DNA from: Acidimicrobiaceae bacterium
GTDB taxonomy: Bacteria > Actinomycetota > Acidimicrobiia > Acidimicrobiales > RAAP-2
Direction: 5' to 3'
DNA length: 34,034 bases
Assembly (NCBI GenBank): GCA_003133405.1
Contig: PKXH01000092.1
Coordinates: 68,841-102,874 of the forward strand
Of this stretch, positions 1 to 7,959 are shown in pieces. The notes beneath the pieces were generated by a model, which saw nothing but the letters and a program-made list of their open reading frames with translations, made no database searches and was not told the DNA's origin. The position numbers and the translations under genes were made by a program. How positions within the stretch are numbered: position 1 is the first letter of the stretch; each line of letters starts with the position of its first letter.

Positions 1-109
1 GACGTCCTACGTGGACAGTACCACCTAGACAGAGAATATTGTCCAAATGCTTACTTCACCGAGGAGGCCGTCGCACGAGCACTCGGAACCCAACGGCCCC
101 GACCCGGCG
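1..109. other. left edge, no gene recognised
   Basis: This short stretch lies beyond the stop codon of the minus-strand GAF-ANTAR gene. Plus-strand frame 1 is open from base 1 through this stretch and on into the antisense of that gene, but the translation is low-complexity (Arg, Pro and Trp rich) past about base 90 and resembles no family I know. It could be the tail of a gene starting outside the window. I do not call it. Confidence 0.3.
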
Positions 110-853
110 TTACTTCGTCAACTTGGGTGGCAGAGGGAAGTCGACCTCGTTGGTGGCCAACTTGCCTTCGACGATCCGGGTGGCGACCCCCGTTAGACCT
201 TCATTGTGGTTTCGCGCGTGGGCGCGAAGTCGCCCGAAGGCTTCGTCCATGTCACAGTTCGTCGCCTGGCTAATCATGCCCTTCGCCTGTTCAATGATGA
301 TGCGACTGTTGAGAGCGTTGCTCAGCTGTTCGTTGAGCGCTCGCGAGTCCAACGACGACTGGTGTTGAAGAATCGCAATAGTGGCCACGTCGGCGAGTCC
401 TTGAGCAGCGGCCACGTCATCGACGCCCAATGGGCCCTGGTGCGTTCGAAAGAGATTGAGCGCACCAATCGTTCGCCCGCGCAGTCGCATCGGAAGGCTG
501 TGTACCGCACGAAAACCCTGGGCCAGTGCTCGAGGCGTAAAGAGCGGCCATCGATCATCGTGCTCGGTGAGGTCGTAGTTGACGATGGCTTCACCGCTTC
601 GATAGCAGTCCACACACGGTCCTTCGTCCGCCTGTATCTGAAACAGCTCGAGCACCCGCATCGACTCACTCGACGACGCGACGAATTGCAACTCCCCCCC
701 GGGCGAAGCCAGCATCACCCCGGCCGCGTCGACGTCGATGGTTTCGACGCAGCGATCACTGAGGACGGTGAGCACGTCAATCACGTCGTAATTATCGACA
801 AGATTGTCTGCCAATTCGACCAGCGTCGCAATCAAGAGAGACTCTCTAGCCAT
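110..853 (-). CDS. GAF-ANTAR transcription antitermination regulator
   Basis: The 247-residue protein is built like actinobacterial GAF-ANTAR regulators. A GAF sensor fold occupies roughly residues 18-165, with the usual FRAVHSLPMRLRGRTIGALNLF-type core, here near 114-135. An ANTAR RNA-binding helix bundle lies at about 175-230, containing SRIIIEQAKGMI and DEAFGRLRAHARNHN. ANTAR proteins bind paired hexaloop hairpins in nascent RNA and prevent termination; the GAF ligand cannot be read from sequence. The ATG at 853 has a purine-rich GGATGGAAGA just upstream. A second GAF-ANTAR gene ends 91 bases upstream on the same strand, so the two may be co-transcribed. The RNA targets are unknown. No histidine kinase or receiver domain is visible. 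Confidence 0.9.
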   Translation of the reverse strand: MARESLLIATLVELADNLVDNYDVIDVLTVLSDRCVETIDVDAAGVMLASPGGELQFVASSSESMRVLELFQIQADEGPCVDCYRSGEAIVNYDLTEHDDRWPLFTPRALAQGFRAVHSLPMRLRGRTIGALNLFRTHQGPLGVDDVAAAQGLADVATIAILQHQSSLDSRALNEQLSNALNSRIIIEQAKGMISQATNCDMDEAFGRLRAHARNHNEGLTGVATRIVEGKLATNEVDFPLPPKLTK

Positions 854-944
854 TCTTCCATCCGTCCTTCAAACGTTGCTTAACGATTGGCGCCTTCAAA
901 GGAACCGCTCCGGCCGCTGACTGAAATCTTAGTGTCTTCACTGG

Positions 945-1679
945 TCAAGGGCCGACTTTTTCTTCAGTCCAGGTGCCAACGCCCTGATCGAAATGGGTCC
1001 GGCGACTCACCACACTCGCGGCGAGGGTGGAAAGATCTTTGTTCGTGGCAAAGGCGTGCGCGCGAAGCATGACTAGCGCGTCCTTTACCGTCATCGACCC
1101 CTGAACGGCCACCATTCCCGCAGCCTGGTGCACCGAAAAGTCAAAATTCGACTGGCCTTCCAATTCACCGGACAACCCGCCGCGAAGGGCACCGGCCTGC
1201 ATTGCGAGCACCGCTCGGGCGATGACTGAAGCCATCAGATACGCGTCCGACGATTGCAGTTCGCTCAACGGACCTGGCTCGTCCCGAAAGAGGCTAAGTG
1301 AGCCAAATCGGACAGCGCCGATGCGGACGGGAAACCCGAACACGGCCTGAGCGCCCGCGGCCAGGGCTCGGGGTGCGTAAATCACCCACCGTGAATTTTC
1401 CGATAGGTCCAGGTTCTGCTCGTCCACGGCGAGTCCGCTATTGCTGGCGTCCGTGCCTGGACCCTCGCCCACCGTGATCTCTAGATTCATGAGGACTCCG
1501 GCGAGGCGGTTGCTGGTACAGAGTCGCGTCATGTTTTCACCGCTTGAGGTGATGGCAATGCCGGCGCCGCTGAGTTCGGTGATCTCCGCGGCAACCTCGC
1601 AGAGCGACATACCGTGGGGATCTTCGCGTTCGTGTTGCGCCATGAGCGCAAAAATGTCAATCAATCGATCAGTGGCCAC
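945..1679 (-). CDS. second, divergent GAF-ANTAR regulator
   Basis: This 244-residue protein shares the architecture of its downstream neighbour: a GAF domain at about 20-165 (including GAQAVFGFPVRIGAVRFGSLSLF-like strands) and an ANTAR-like bundle at about 180-230. The ANTAR core reads VHQAAGMVAVQGSMTVKDALVMLRAHA instead of the usual IEQAKG...DEAFxxLRxxAR, so RNA-contacting basic residues are fewer. Translation most likely starts at the GTG at 1679, since an in-frame stop lies 24-27 bases upstream and no better start with a ribosome site is visible. It is a paralogue rather than a recent duplicate, because sequence identity with the neighbour is low outside the core motifs. The family is clear; an RNA-binding role is inferred. 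Confidence 0.85.
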   Translation of the reverse strand: MATDRLIDIFALMAQHEREDPHGMSLCEVAAEITELSGAGIAITSSGENMTRLCTSNRLAGVLMNLEITVGEGPGTDASNSGLAVDEQNLDLSENSRWVIYAPRALAAGAQAVFGFPVRIGAVRFGSLSLFRDEPGPLSELQSSDAYLMASVIARAVLAMQAGALRGGLSGELEGQSNFDFSVHQAAGMVAVQGSMTVKDALVMLRAHAFATNKDLSTLAASVVSRRTHFDQGVGTWTEEKVGP

Positions 1680-2129
1680 AGTGAGAGTCCGTGATGAACT
1701 GCCTCATTGATCGACCTTGCGGCGCCCTTAGCACCATGAACGCTCTCCTAGCCACGCGACGACGCTCAACAGGGGCTGGATTCAGCGTTGCATATTCTCA
1801 GATTCGAGATAGCAAGACCAGCCTAGTTCGTGCCAGAACACTTTTCTGAACTTTTCACCTCAGCCATAAGGTGCGCCCTCGAACTTACCCAGCCTGAAAA
1901 TGCTCGCCCGATGGCGTCGCCCCGACACCAAATCATGAGCGCCAGTCACCTCGAAGCACCAGAGCGTACCGATTAGGGTATGAAAATTAACGTCGCCAGC
2001 GCTGAATTGGCTTCAGATTGTGCGCTGGCCCGAGATCGGTACGGGAGGTATGGCGATGGCTCTGCCGGGCACCGGGGCTTGCACTCTTTGCCGTCGCCTT
2101 CGAAACCCCTCGTATCGAGACGAAGAAGC
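1680..2129. other. intergenic region between divergent genes
   Basis: About 450 bases separate the GAF-ANTAR pair from the methyltransferase if the latter starts at 2130. A reading frame is open across 1980-2129 in the methyltransferase frame, but its translation is basic and low-complexity, and methyltransferases of this type do not have such an extension. I see no convincing -35/-10 pair, hairpin or small gene here. It must hold the promoters for both directions. Confidence 0.4.
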
Positions 2130-2879
2130 ATGAGGTTGCACCCTCGAAGCGTGCGGGCATCTCGCGCTGCACCCAATGAGTTCGCCAAGCGACTCTTCGC
2201 GCCACTTCCCTCTCGCTATAACCGGCTCGCGGCTCTACTCTCCCTGGGCCAAGATCGCCGCTGGCGTTCTGCAATGCTGGACCACGTCGTTGGCTCCGAG
2301 CCCCATCTGGTACTAGACGTCGCTTGCGGACCGGGCGCAGTGATCAAAGCGCTGGCCAAGAGAACGTCCGCACGAATCGTGGGACTGGACCTGAGCGAAA
2401 AGATGCTCCGCCAAGGCGAAACCAACGTGAAGGCTTCGGGGCTGACCCCACGAGTCTCACTGGTCTTAGGTCGCGGTGAGCAGCTGCCTTTCGCCGACGC
2501 GACGTTCGACGCCTTGACGTTCACGTACCTACTTCGCTACGTTGAAGATCCCCAAGCAACGATGGCTGAACTGGCTCGAGTCGTAAAACCCGGTGGCGCG
2601 ATCGCCAGCCTGGAGTTCGCCGTGCCAGCGGCCAAGGGCTGGCACGTCGCGTGGTGGTTCTACACCCGCGCCGTATTACCAGTCGCGGGCTACGTGACCG
2701 GCGGCAAGGGCTGGTGGACCGTGGGGCGCTTTCTCGGCCCCAGCATCTCCACCCACTACCGGTCCTACCCCCTGCACTGGACGATAAACGCCTGGGAACA
2801 CGCCGGCATCGATCACGTCGAGCACCAATCGATGAGTTTGGGCGGGGGGCTCGTGATGTGGGGTTACCGATCATCGTGA
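2130..2879 (+). CDS. class I SAM methyltransferase, UbiE/MenG-like
   Basis: From the ATG at 2130 the protein has 249 residues. It opens with FAKRLFAPLPSRYNRLAALLSLG and then WRSAML, the segment that UbiE/MenG quinone C-methyltransferases carry before the SAM-binding fold. Motif I is VLDVACGPG (about 61-69), followed by the acidic strand GLDLSEKML (85-93), LPFADATFDALT and the late strand RVVKPGGAIASLEF. It probably methylates a quinone or other lipid-soluble acceptor using S-adenosylmethionine. Its stop overlaps the GTG start of the next, membrane-protein gene by 4 bases, so the two are translationally coupled. An upstream ATG at 1980 would add 50 unlike residues and is rejected. Another small-molecule methyltransferase role is possible. 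Confidence 0.8.
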   Translation: MRLHPRSVRASRAAPNEFAKRLFAPLPSRYNRLAALLSLGQDRRWRSAMLDHVVGSEPHLVLDVACGPGAVIKALAKRTSARIVGLDLSEKMLRQGETNVKASGLTPRVSLVLGRGEQLPFADATFDALTFTYLLRYVEDPQATMAELARVVKPGGAIASLEFAVPAAKGWHVAWWFYTRAVLPVAGYVTGGKGWWTVGRFLGPSISTHYRSYPLHWTINAWEHAGIDHVEHQSMSLGGGLVMWGYRSS

Positions 2880-3652
2880 CGACCTTCAGGCCCTCGTCCA
2901 AGAAGTCACCCGCTGGCGGCCCGGCTTTTTACGCTCGACCAAAACTTTTGACCCACCCCAAGACTCAACAGTGGTGGACCTTGCTACACCCGCCCTACAC
3001 GGCGATGCACCTCTCGTACGTCGTGATTGGGGCGTGTCTCGTCGGTCCGGTCAATGCCGTTCGCCTCGTCATAACGGTGCTGGCCTTCTTTCTCGCCGTC
3101 GGCGTAGGCGCTCACGCGCTCGACGAATTACACGGACGCCCTCTGTCAACCTCAATTCCCACGTGGCAGCTCGTGGCCGTCGCGTGCCTCGGCCTCGGAG
3201 GAGCGGTGGCACTTGGCGTCATCGGACTGTTTCTCGTCAGTCCTTATCTCGCGCTCTTCATTGTGGCCGGAGTGGCGATCGCGTTGAGTTACAATCTCGA
3301 ACTCTTCCACTCGCGTTGGCACTCTGACGTCGTGTTCGCCCTAGGCTGGGGCGCCTTTCCGGTGCTCACGGCGTACTTCGCTCAACACGGTGATCTCAGC
3401 GTCTCAGCCCTCGGGGTCGCCGCCTTCGCGGCGTTCATCTCCCAGACCCAACGACAACTATCTACGCCCGCGCGCCTCATTCGTCGCCGGACCTCGTCGA
3501 TTGAGGGCCAGCAAGTCTTGGTCGACGGCACCATCGTGCCCATATCCAGCGAGTCGATGTTGCGTCCCTTCGAACGCGCGCTCAGCTCACTGTGTTGGGC
3601 CACCGTCGTTTTGGCATTCGCTCTCTTGTACCTTCGATTTCATCCTCATTGA
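2876..3652 (+). CDS. polytopic membrane protein, possibly UbiA-superfamily
   Basis: The GTG at 2876 overlaps the methyltransferase stop (GTGA) and gives 258 residues. There are about six to seven hydrophobic segments (roughly 43-59, 62-79, 98-121, 124-139, 152-169, 174-190, 235-253). Conserved-looking polar residues sit at GAHALDELHGRPL (78-90) and YNLELFHSRWHSD (139-151). The stretch GWGAFPVLTAYFAQHGD (158-173) resembles the part of UbiA/MenA prenyltransferases that follows their second Asp-rich loop. The canonical NxxxD and DxxxD motifs are not evident, so this is a resemblance only. Coupling to a UbiE-like methyltransferase supports a lipid-quinone or prenyl-lipid role. It could equally be an unrelated integral membrane enzyme. 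Confidence 0.7.
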   Translation: MTTFRPSSKKSPAGGPAFYARPKLLTHPKTQQWWTLLHPPYTAMHLSYVVIGACLVGPVNAVRLVITVLAFFLAVGVGAHALDELHGRPLSTSIPTWQLVAVACLGLGGAVALGVIGLFLVSPYLALFIVAGVAIALSYNLELFHSRWHSDVVFALGWGAFPVLTAYFAQHGDLSVSALGVAAFAAFISQTQRQLSTPARLIRRRTSSIEGQQVLVDGTIVPISSESMLRPFERALSSLCWATVVLAFALLYLRFHPH

Positions 3653-3785
3653 CGTCGATCGCGAGCGCCCCGTAGGACCAGGTGCTCTCGAGATTGATTA
3701 CCGCGTTCACACTCTGTTCTCGACGCCCAACCGAAGAAAGTCACCGAAGCGGCGCACTCTATGCTGAAGGTGAGCAAAGTCTTGG

Positions 3786-3799
3786 GAGGAGGTGACGAC
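3786..3799 (+). promoter_or_regulatory. strong ribosome binding site fixing the icmA start
   Basis: The run GGAGGAGGT lies six bases before the GTG at 3800, a near-perfect Shine-Dalgarno match. It favours this GTG over the in-frame ATG at 3761, which lacks such a site and would add 13 residues. Confidence 0.75.
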
Positions 3800-5440
3800 G
3801 TGGCCGCTGAGAGTGCCCAGGAACGTTGGCGCCGGCTCTTTAACAAAGAGGCGTTGCGACCTGGCACGTTCGCCACGATGTCCGGCATCCCTCTGGCCCC
3901 GGTCTATGGACCAAGTGACGGAGAGTTCCCCGGAAACTACCCCTACACCCGTGGGGTACACGCTTCGATGTATCGCACCAAGCTCTGGACGATGAGAATG
4001 TTCGCGGGTTTTGGCATCGCGACCGACACCAACGCCCGCTTTCGAGAGATCATTCGCGCCGGTGGTACCGGGCTCTCCACGGCCTTCGACATGCCCACGC
4101 TCTTAGGGCTGGACTCAGACGATCCGATGTCACTGGGTGAGGTGGGGCGCTGCGGCGTCGCCATTGACACCTTGGCCGACGTGCGCGATCTCTTTGCCGG
4201 CATTGACCTGAGCAACATCACGACATCGATGACCATCAACTCACCGGCCGCGGTGATGTTGGCCCTCTTCGTCGCCCAGGCTGAGGAATCGGGCGTCGCC
4301 CGCGCGCGCCTCGGTGGCACACTTCAAAACGACATCTTGAAGGAGTACCAAGCCCAGAAGGAGTTCGTCTTTCCCCCCCGCCAGTCGATGCGCCTGGTGC
4401 GCGACACCATCGCCTTTACCGCCGCGGAAATGCCCAAGTGGAACTCGATTTCGGTGTCGGGGTATCACATCCGAGAGGCCGGTTCCACGGCCGTCGAAGA
4501 GCTCGCCTTCACCCTGGCCAACGGTTTCGCCTACGTCGAACTCGCGCGCGAGGCCGGACTCAGCGTCGACGCCGTGGCCCCGCGGCTCTCATTCTTCTTC
4601 AACGCGCACATCGACTTCTTCGAAGAGATCGCCAAGTATCGCGCGGCCCGCCGACTCTGGGCGAAGTGGATGCGCGAGCACTACCACGCGACCGAAGAGC
4701 GATCGTGGCAGTTGCGCTTTCACACCCAAACGGCCGGCGTCTCACTCACTGCCCAGCAGCCCGAAATCAACATCGCACGCACCGCCATCGAGGCGTTGGC
4801 CGGTGTGCTCGGTGGCACGCAGTCGCTGCACACCAACTCCATGGACGAAGCCCTAGCCCTGCCGTCAGAGAAGGCGGCGAGGATCGCCCTGCGCACCCAA
4901 CAGATCATCGCCCACGAGACCAACGTGGCCAACGTCGCCGATCCGCTCGGCGGTTCGTGGTTCGTCGAGGAACTCACCGACGAGATGGAACGAGAGGCTG
5001 AAGTCATCTTTGCCTTAATCGGCAAAATGGGCGAGGGTTCGATGCTCGAAGGCTGCGTGCGCGGCATAGAGGAGAATTGGTTTCAGGGACGTATCGCCGA
5101 TTCGGCCTACGAACTCGAGCGCTCCTTTAACTCCGGCGAGCGCGTCATCGTGGGCGTCAGCGACTTCCTCGAGGGCAATGACGACACCGACCTGGCGACA
5201 CTACGCATCACCAACGAAGACGAGCGAAAGCAACGAGCGCGCCTCCAACAAGTTCGACTCGAGCGCGACACGGTCAAGGTGCAAGAAGCTCTCCACCGAC
5301 TCCGCCTCGAAGCAGGCGACCCCTCAGTGAATCTCATGCCGGCGCTGATTGACGCTGCCAAGGCCTACGCCACGGTGGGCGAGATGATGTCGGCGTTGGC
5401 CGATGTCTTTGGACGCTACGTGGAAGTTCCCTCCCTGTGA
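3800..5440 (+). CDS. icmA: isobutyryl-CoA mutase large subunit (IcmA type)
   Basis: The 546-residue product is the substrate-binding TIM-barrel subunit of a B12-dependent acyl-CoA mutase without its own cobalamin domain, the split arrangement known from Streptomyces IcmA/IcmB. Family blocks are clear: [13 protein letters not shown] (61-72), [21 protein letters not shown] (173-183), [35 protein letters not shown] and [17 protein letters not shown]. At the position of methylmalonyl-CoA mutase Tyr89 there is Phe68, and at Arg207 there is Gln186. The Phe/Gln pair is that of isobutyryl-CoA mutase; 2-hydroxyisobutyryl-CoA mutase has Ile/Gln. The enzyme should interconvert isobutyryl-CoA and n-butyryl-CoA. 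The 3' end overlaps icmB by 4 bases. No MeaI-type GTPase chaperone is in the window. A pivalyl-CoA mutase activity is an alternative. Confidence 0.88.
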   Translation: MAAESAQERWRRLFNKEALRPGTFATMSGIPLAPVYGPSDGEFPGNYPYTRGVHASMYRTKLWTMRMFAGFGIATDTNARFREIIRAGGTGLSTAFDMPTLLGLDSDDPMSLGEVGRCGVAIDTLADVRDLFAGIDLSNITTSMTINSPAAVMLALFVAQAEESGVARARLGGTLQNDILKEYQAQKEFVFPPRQSMRLVRDTIAFTAAEMPKWNSISVSGYHIREAGSTAVEELAFTLANGFAYVELAREAGLSVDAVAPRLSFFFNAHIDFFEEIAKYRAARRLWAKWMREHYHATEERSWQLRFHTQTAGVSLTAQQPEINIARTAIEALAGVLGGTQSLHTNSMDEALALPSEKAARIALRTQQIIAHETNVANVADPLGGSWFVEELTDEMEREAEVIFALIGKMGEGSMLEGCVRGIEENWFQGRIADSAYELERSFNSGERVIVGVSDFLEGNDDTDLATLRITNEDERKQRARLQQVRLERDTVKVQEALHRLRLEAGDPSVNLMPALIDAAKAYATVGEMMSALADVFGRYVEVPSL

Positions 5441-5829
5441 ACACCCGGGTGCTCGTGGCCAAGGTGGGGCTCGACGGCCACGATCGCGGCATCAAGGTGG
5501 TCGCGCGGCTGCTTCGCGACGCCGGCATGGAAGTCGTCTACACCGGTCTCTTTCAAACACCCGAGACCGTCGCGGTCGCCGCCATTCAAGAGGATGTGGA
5601 CGTCGTCGGCCTCTCGATGTTGTCGGGCGCGCACATGACCCTGGCTCCCCTCGTGGTCCAGGCACTTCGCGAACGGGGCTCGGAGATACCCGTGGTACTC
5701 GGTGGCATCGTCCCGCCCCAAGACCTCGACGAGCTGCGCGAGCTCGGTATCGCGGCCGTCTTTGGACCCGGCGCGAGCGCCGAGGAGATCGTCAGCACCA
5801 TTTCCGGCATCGTCGCGCACTCCACCTAG
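5437..5829 (+). CDS. icmB: coenzyme B12-binding small mutase subunit (IcmB type)
   Basis: This 130-residue protein is a stand-alone cobalamin-binding domain. The base-off/His-on fingerprint is complete: DGHDRG (Asp13, His15 as lower cobalt ligand, Gly18), then LSMLSGAH (about 59-66) and VVLGGIVP (about 86-93). It begins with GTG at 5437, overlapping the icmA stop by 4 bases, so the two subunits are translated in step as expected for a heteromeric mutase. The length matches Streptomyces IcmB (about 136 residues). It supplies adenosylcobalamin to the large subunit in the cytoplasm. By sequence alone it would also fit a methylmalonyl-type mutase; specificity is set by the partner. Confidence 0.9.
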   Translation: MNTRVLVAKVGLDGHDRGIKVVARLLRDAGMEVVYTGLFQTPETVAVAAIQEDVDVVGLSMLSGAHMTLAPLVVQALRERGSEIPVVLGGIVPPQDLDELRELGIAAVFGPGASAEEIVSTISGIVAHST

Positions 5830-5949
5830 CTCACATCACATTTGGTTAGAGCGCCTGATATTCGCGCACGCGCGTCGGCGTCGACTCGTGAGCACGAACG
5901 CGAAGGTGCGAACTCGTTAGAGTCGTGACATCCGTCGAATGGAGATCAC

Positions 5950-6369
5950 GTGATACGGGGATTCAAAAACTTCCTCATGCGAGGAGAATTAATTGTCATC
6001 GCGGTGGGACTCGTCGTCGCTCTCGCCTTCAATACCCTCATCCAGTCGTTTACGACCGACATCGTGTCGCCGCTCATCAACGCCCTCGCCGGAAACGGCT
6101 ACCCCACGCTCGGTCTCGGGTGGTACGTCAACGGACAGTGGATCAACGCGGGCAACTTCATCTCTGCCGTCATCTACTTCGTCATATTTATGAGCGTTAT
6201 CTACTTCGTCCTGGTCGTGCCGTATCGCTCGTATATGGCCAAACACGGAACGACCGTCTTTGGCGACCCGGTGCCGACGCCGCCGACGAAAACCTGCCCG
6301 GAGTGTCTCTCGTCTGATCTACCACTCGCCGCAACGCGGTGCCGTCACTGTTCCTGCGTGGTCGCTTAG
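5950..6369 (+). CDS. mscL: large-conductance mechanosensitive channel with C-terminal zinc ribbon
   Basis: The 139-residue protein begins with GTG at 5950, preceded by GGAG five bases upstream. Its N-terminus (GFKNFLMRGELIVIAVGLVVALAF) is the MscL amphipathic helix plus pore-lining TM1. The periplasmic loop runs over about 46-66 and TM2 over about 68-92 (FISAVIYFVIFMSVIYFVLVV). MscL homopentamers open under membrane tension to release solutes on osmotic downshock. After TM2 the usual charged C-terminal helix is replaced by a short Pro-rich linker and CPEC (116-119)...CRHC (131-134), a zinc-ribbon pattern. It lies alone between the icm and liv units. I recall such ribbons in other actinobacterial MscLs but cannot check. 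Confidence 0.95.
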   Translation: MIRGFKNFLMRGELIVIAVGLVVALAFNTLIQSFTTDIVSPLINALAGNGYPTLGLGWYVNGQWINAGNFISAVIYFVIFMSVIYFVLVVPYRSYMAKHGTTVFGDPVPTPPTKTCPECLSSDLPLAATRCRHCSCVVA

Positions 6370-6472
6370 ACCATGTATTCACGAGTTGACTCACGAATTC
6401 GGGCACCGCAGCGAGGCTTTCGAGACTCGTCCCCAGTGAGACCGTCCGCTTCCGGCTAGTTTGGAGCGCGCT

Positions 6473-7252
6473 ATGGCCGATACGGACGAACGCCAATTCA
6501 CGCTCGAGTTTGAGCACGTGTCCGTTAGTTTTGGCGGTCTGCTCGCTCTAGACGACGTCTCGTTTCACGTGTGCGAAAACGAAATTGTCGGCCTCATCGG
6601 TCCCAACGGCGCCGGCAAGACGACGGCCTTCAACGTGGCCTGTGGCTTTCAAAAACCAACGTCCGGATCGGTGCGGTTTCCCCAGTTGGGTCGGAGTCAT
6701 CTGAGGCCCCCCCAACTCGCCAGCGCCGGCGTGGCGCGAACTCTTCAAGGCGTTGGACTCTTCGGCCATATGAGCGTTTTAGAGAACGTGATGGCAGGTG
6801 CCCAGAGTCGACCGGGCGGAGGAGTCTGGCGTTCGCTGCTGGGCCCTCCTTCCGGAGCCCGACATGATCGCGAACTGCGCGAGGAAGCCATGGGTCAACT
6901 TGAACGACTCGGCGTCGCCAAGTTTGCCGGGGCATTGCCGAGCGGCATCCCCTACGGCATCGCAAAGAAGGTGTCCATCGCACGGGCGTTGATGGAACGT
7001 CCCGTGTTGCTGATGTTGGATGAACCGGCGTCCGGTCTTGACGAATATGAACTGGAAGACTTCATTCAACTCATCACGGAACTGCACAGTTCAATGAGCG
7101 TCTTGTTGGTTGAACACAACATGGATTTCGTGATGCAACTCGTCCATCAACTCGTTGTCTTGAACTTTGGTCAGGTCATTGCTCAGGGATCGCCGAATGT
7201 GATCAGTAATGATCCCGACGTGCTGGCCGCATACTTAGGTCTTGACGAGTGA
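6473..7252 (+). CDS. livG: branched-chain amino acid-type ABC transporter ATPase LivG
   Basis: The ATG at 6473 has GGAG seven bases upstream and yields 259 residues. Walker A is GPNGAGKT (43-50), the Q-loop Gln is at 92, Walker B is LLMLDE (179-184), the D-loop is SGLD (187-190) and the switch His is in VEHNMD (215). The signature loop reads PSGIPYGIAKKVSIARAL. LivG proteins usually have LPYGxQRRxEIARAL, so Gln/Arg residues of the normal LivG signature are replaced. The gene starts a five-gene importer operon and overlaps livF by 4 bases. It powers uptake of branched-chain or related amino acids or amides through the LivHM channel. Substrate identity is inferred from family only. Confidence 0.92.
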   Translation: MADTDERQFTLEFEHVSVSFGGLLALDDVSFHVCENEIVGLIGPNGAGKTTAFNVACGFQKPTSGSVRFPQLGRSHLRPPQLASAGVARTLQGVGLFGHMSVLENVMAGAQSRPGGGVWRSLLGPPSGARHDRELREEAMGQLERLGVAKFAGALPSGIPYGIAKKVSIARALMERPVLLMLDEPASGLDEYELEDFIQLITELHSSMSVLLVEHNMDFVMQLVHQLVVLNFGQVIAQGSPNVISNDPDVLAAYLGLDE

Positions 7253-7959
7253 TTCGAGTCGAAGGCCTTTCGGTCAACTACGGCGCGGTACGGGCACTGC
7301 GTAGCGTCAGCTTCGAGGCACCGTCGGGGCAGATCACCGCGGTCGTGGGCGCCAACGGGGCCGGAAAGACCACCCTGCTTCGCACCATCTCTGGTCTGGT
7401 GTCGCCCCAAAGCGGCACCATCCATCTGGACGAGGTTTCACTGTTGGGCCTTGCCACGGAGAAGATCGCGCGACTGGGCGTGGGTCACGTGCCCGAAGGT
7501 CGGGGCGTCATCGAAGAACTGACCGTCGAACAGAACCTTCGACTCGGTGCCCTCTCGAGCAAGGTGAACTTAGCTGAAGGACTCGAGGAGCAGTACGCTC
7601 GCTTTCCGGTTCTGGGCGATCGGCAGAGGAAATACTGCGCCACTCTTTCGGGTGGAGAGCGACAGATGCTCGCCATGGCGCGCGCCCTCATCGCCAAACC
7701 CCAGGTCCTGCTACTCGACGAACCGTCGCTGGGACTCGCGCCCCAGGTGACCGCTCAACTGATGAAGGCAATTCGCCAACTTTGCGAGACGCAAGACCTC
7801 ACCGTGATTCTGGTAGAGCAGAACGCGAAGAGTGCGCTGCGGATCGCGCACCAGGCCCTGGTGTTGCACCTCGGATCGGTGGTGGCTAGCGGCGACGCTG
7901 CGACCGTCGCCGCGGACGAAGATCTGCGCCGCTACTACCTCGGGGTCGCAGTGTCATGA
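7249..7959 (+). CDS. livF: branched-chain amino acid-type ABC transporter ATPase LivF
   Basis: This is the second ATPase of the importer, 236 residues from a GTG at 7249 that overlaps livG (GTGA). Walker A is GANGAGKT (34-41), the signature LSGGE (133-137) and Walker B VLLLDE (153-158). The switch region is VEQN rather than VEH, as usual for LivF. The VPEGRGVIEELTVEQNLRLGA segment is characteristic of LivF. The next gene, livH, starts at an ATG overlapping its stop by 4 bases. LivF and LivG form the ATP-hydrolysing heterodimer on the cytoplasmic face. Confidence 0.95.
   Translation: MIRVEGLSVNYGAVRALRSVSFEAPSGQITAVVGANGAGKTTLLRTISGLVSPQSGTIHLDEVSLLGLATEKIARLGVGHVPEGRGVIEELTVEQNLRLGALSSKVNLAEGLEEQYARFPVLGDRQRKYCATLSGGERQMLAMARALIAKPQVLLLDEPSLGLAPQVTAQLMKAIRQLCETQDLTVILVEQNAKSALRIAHQALVLHLGSVVASGDAATVAADEDLRRYYLGVAVS

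Noticed and set aside
206..883. Plus-strand open frame opposite the first GAF-ANTAR gene
   Set aside because: The minus-strand product has complete GAF and ANTAR domains; the plus-strand product is unlike any protein I know.
1980..2129. N-terminal extension of the methyltransferase
   Set aside because: The 50 residues are basic and low-complexity and precede the family's normal N-terminus; the ATG at 2130 is a better start.
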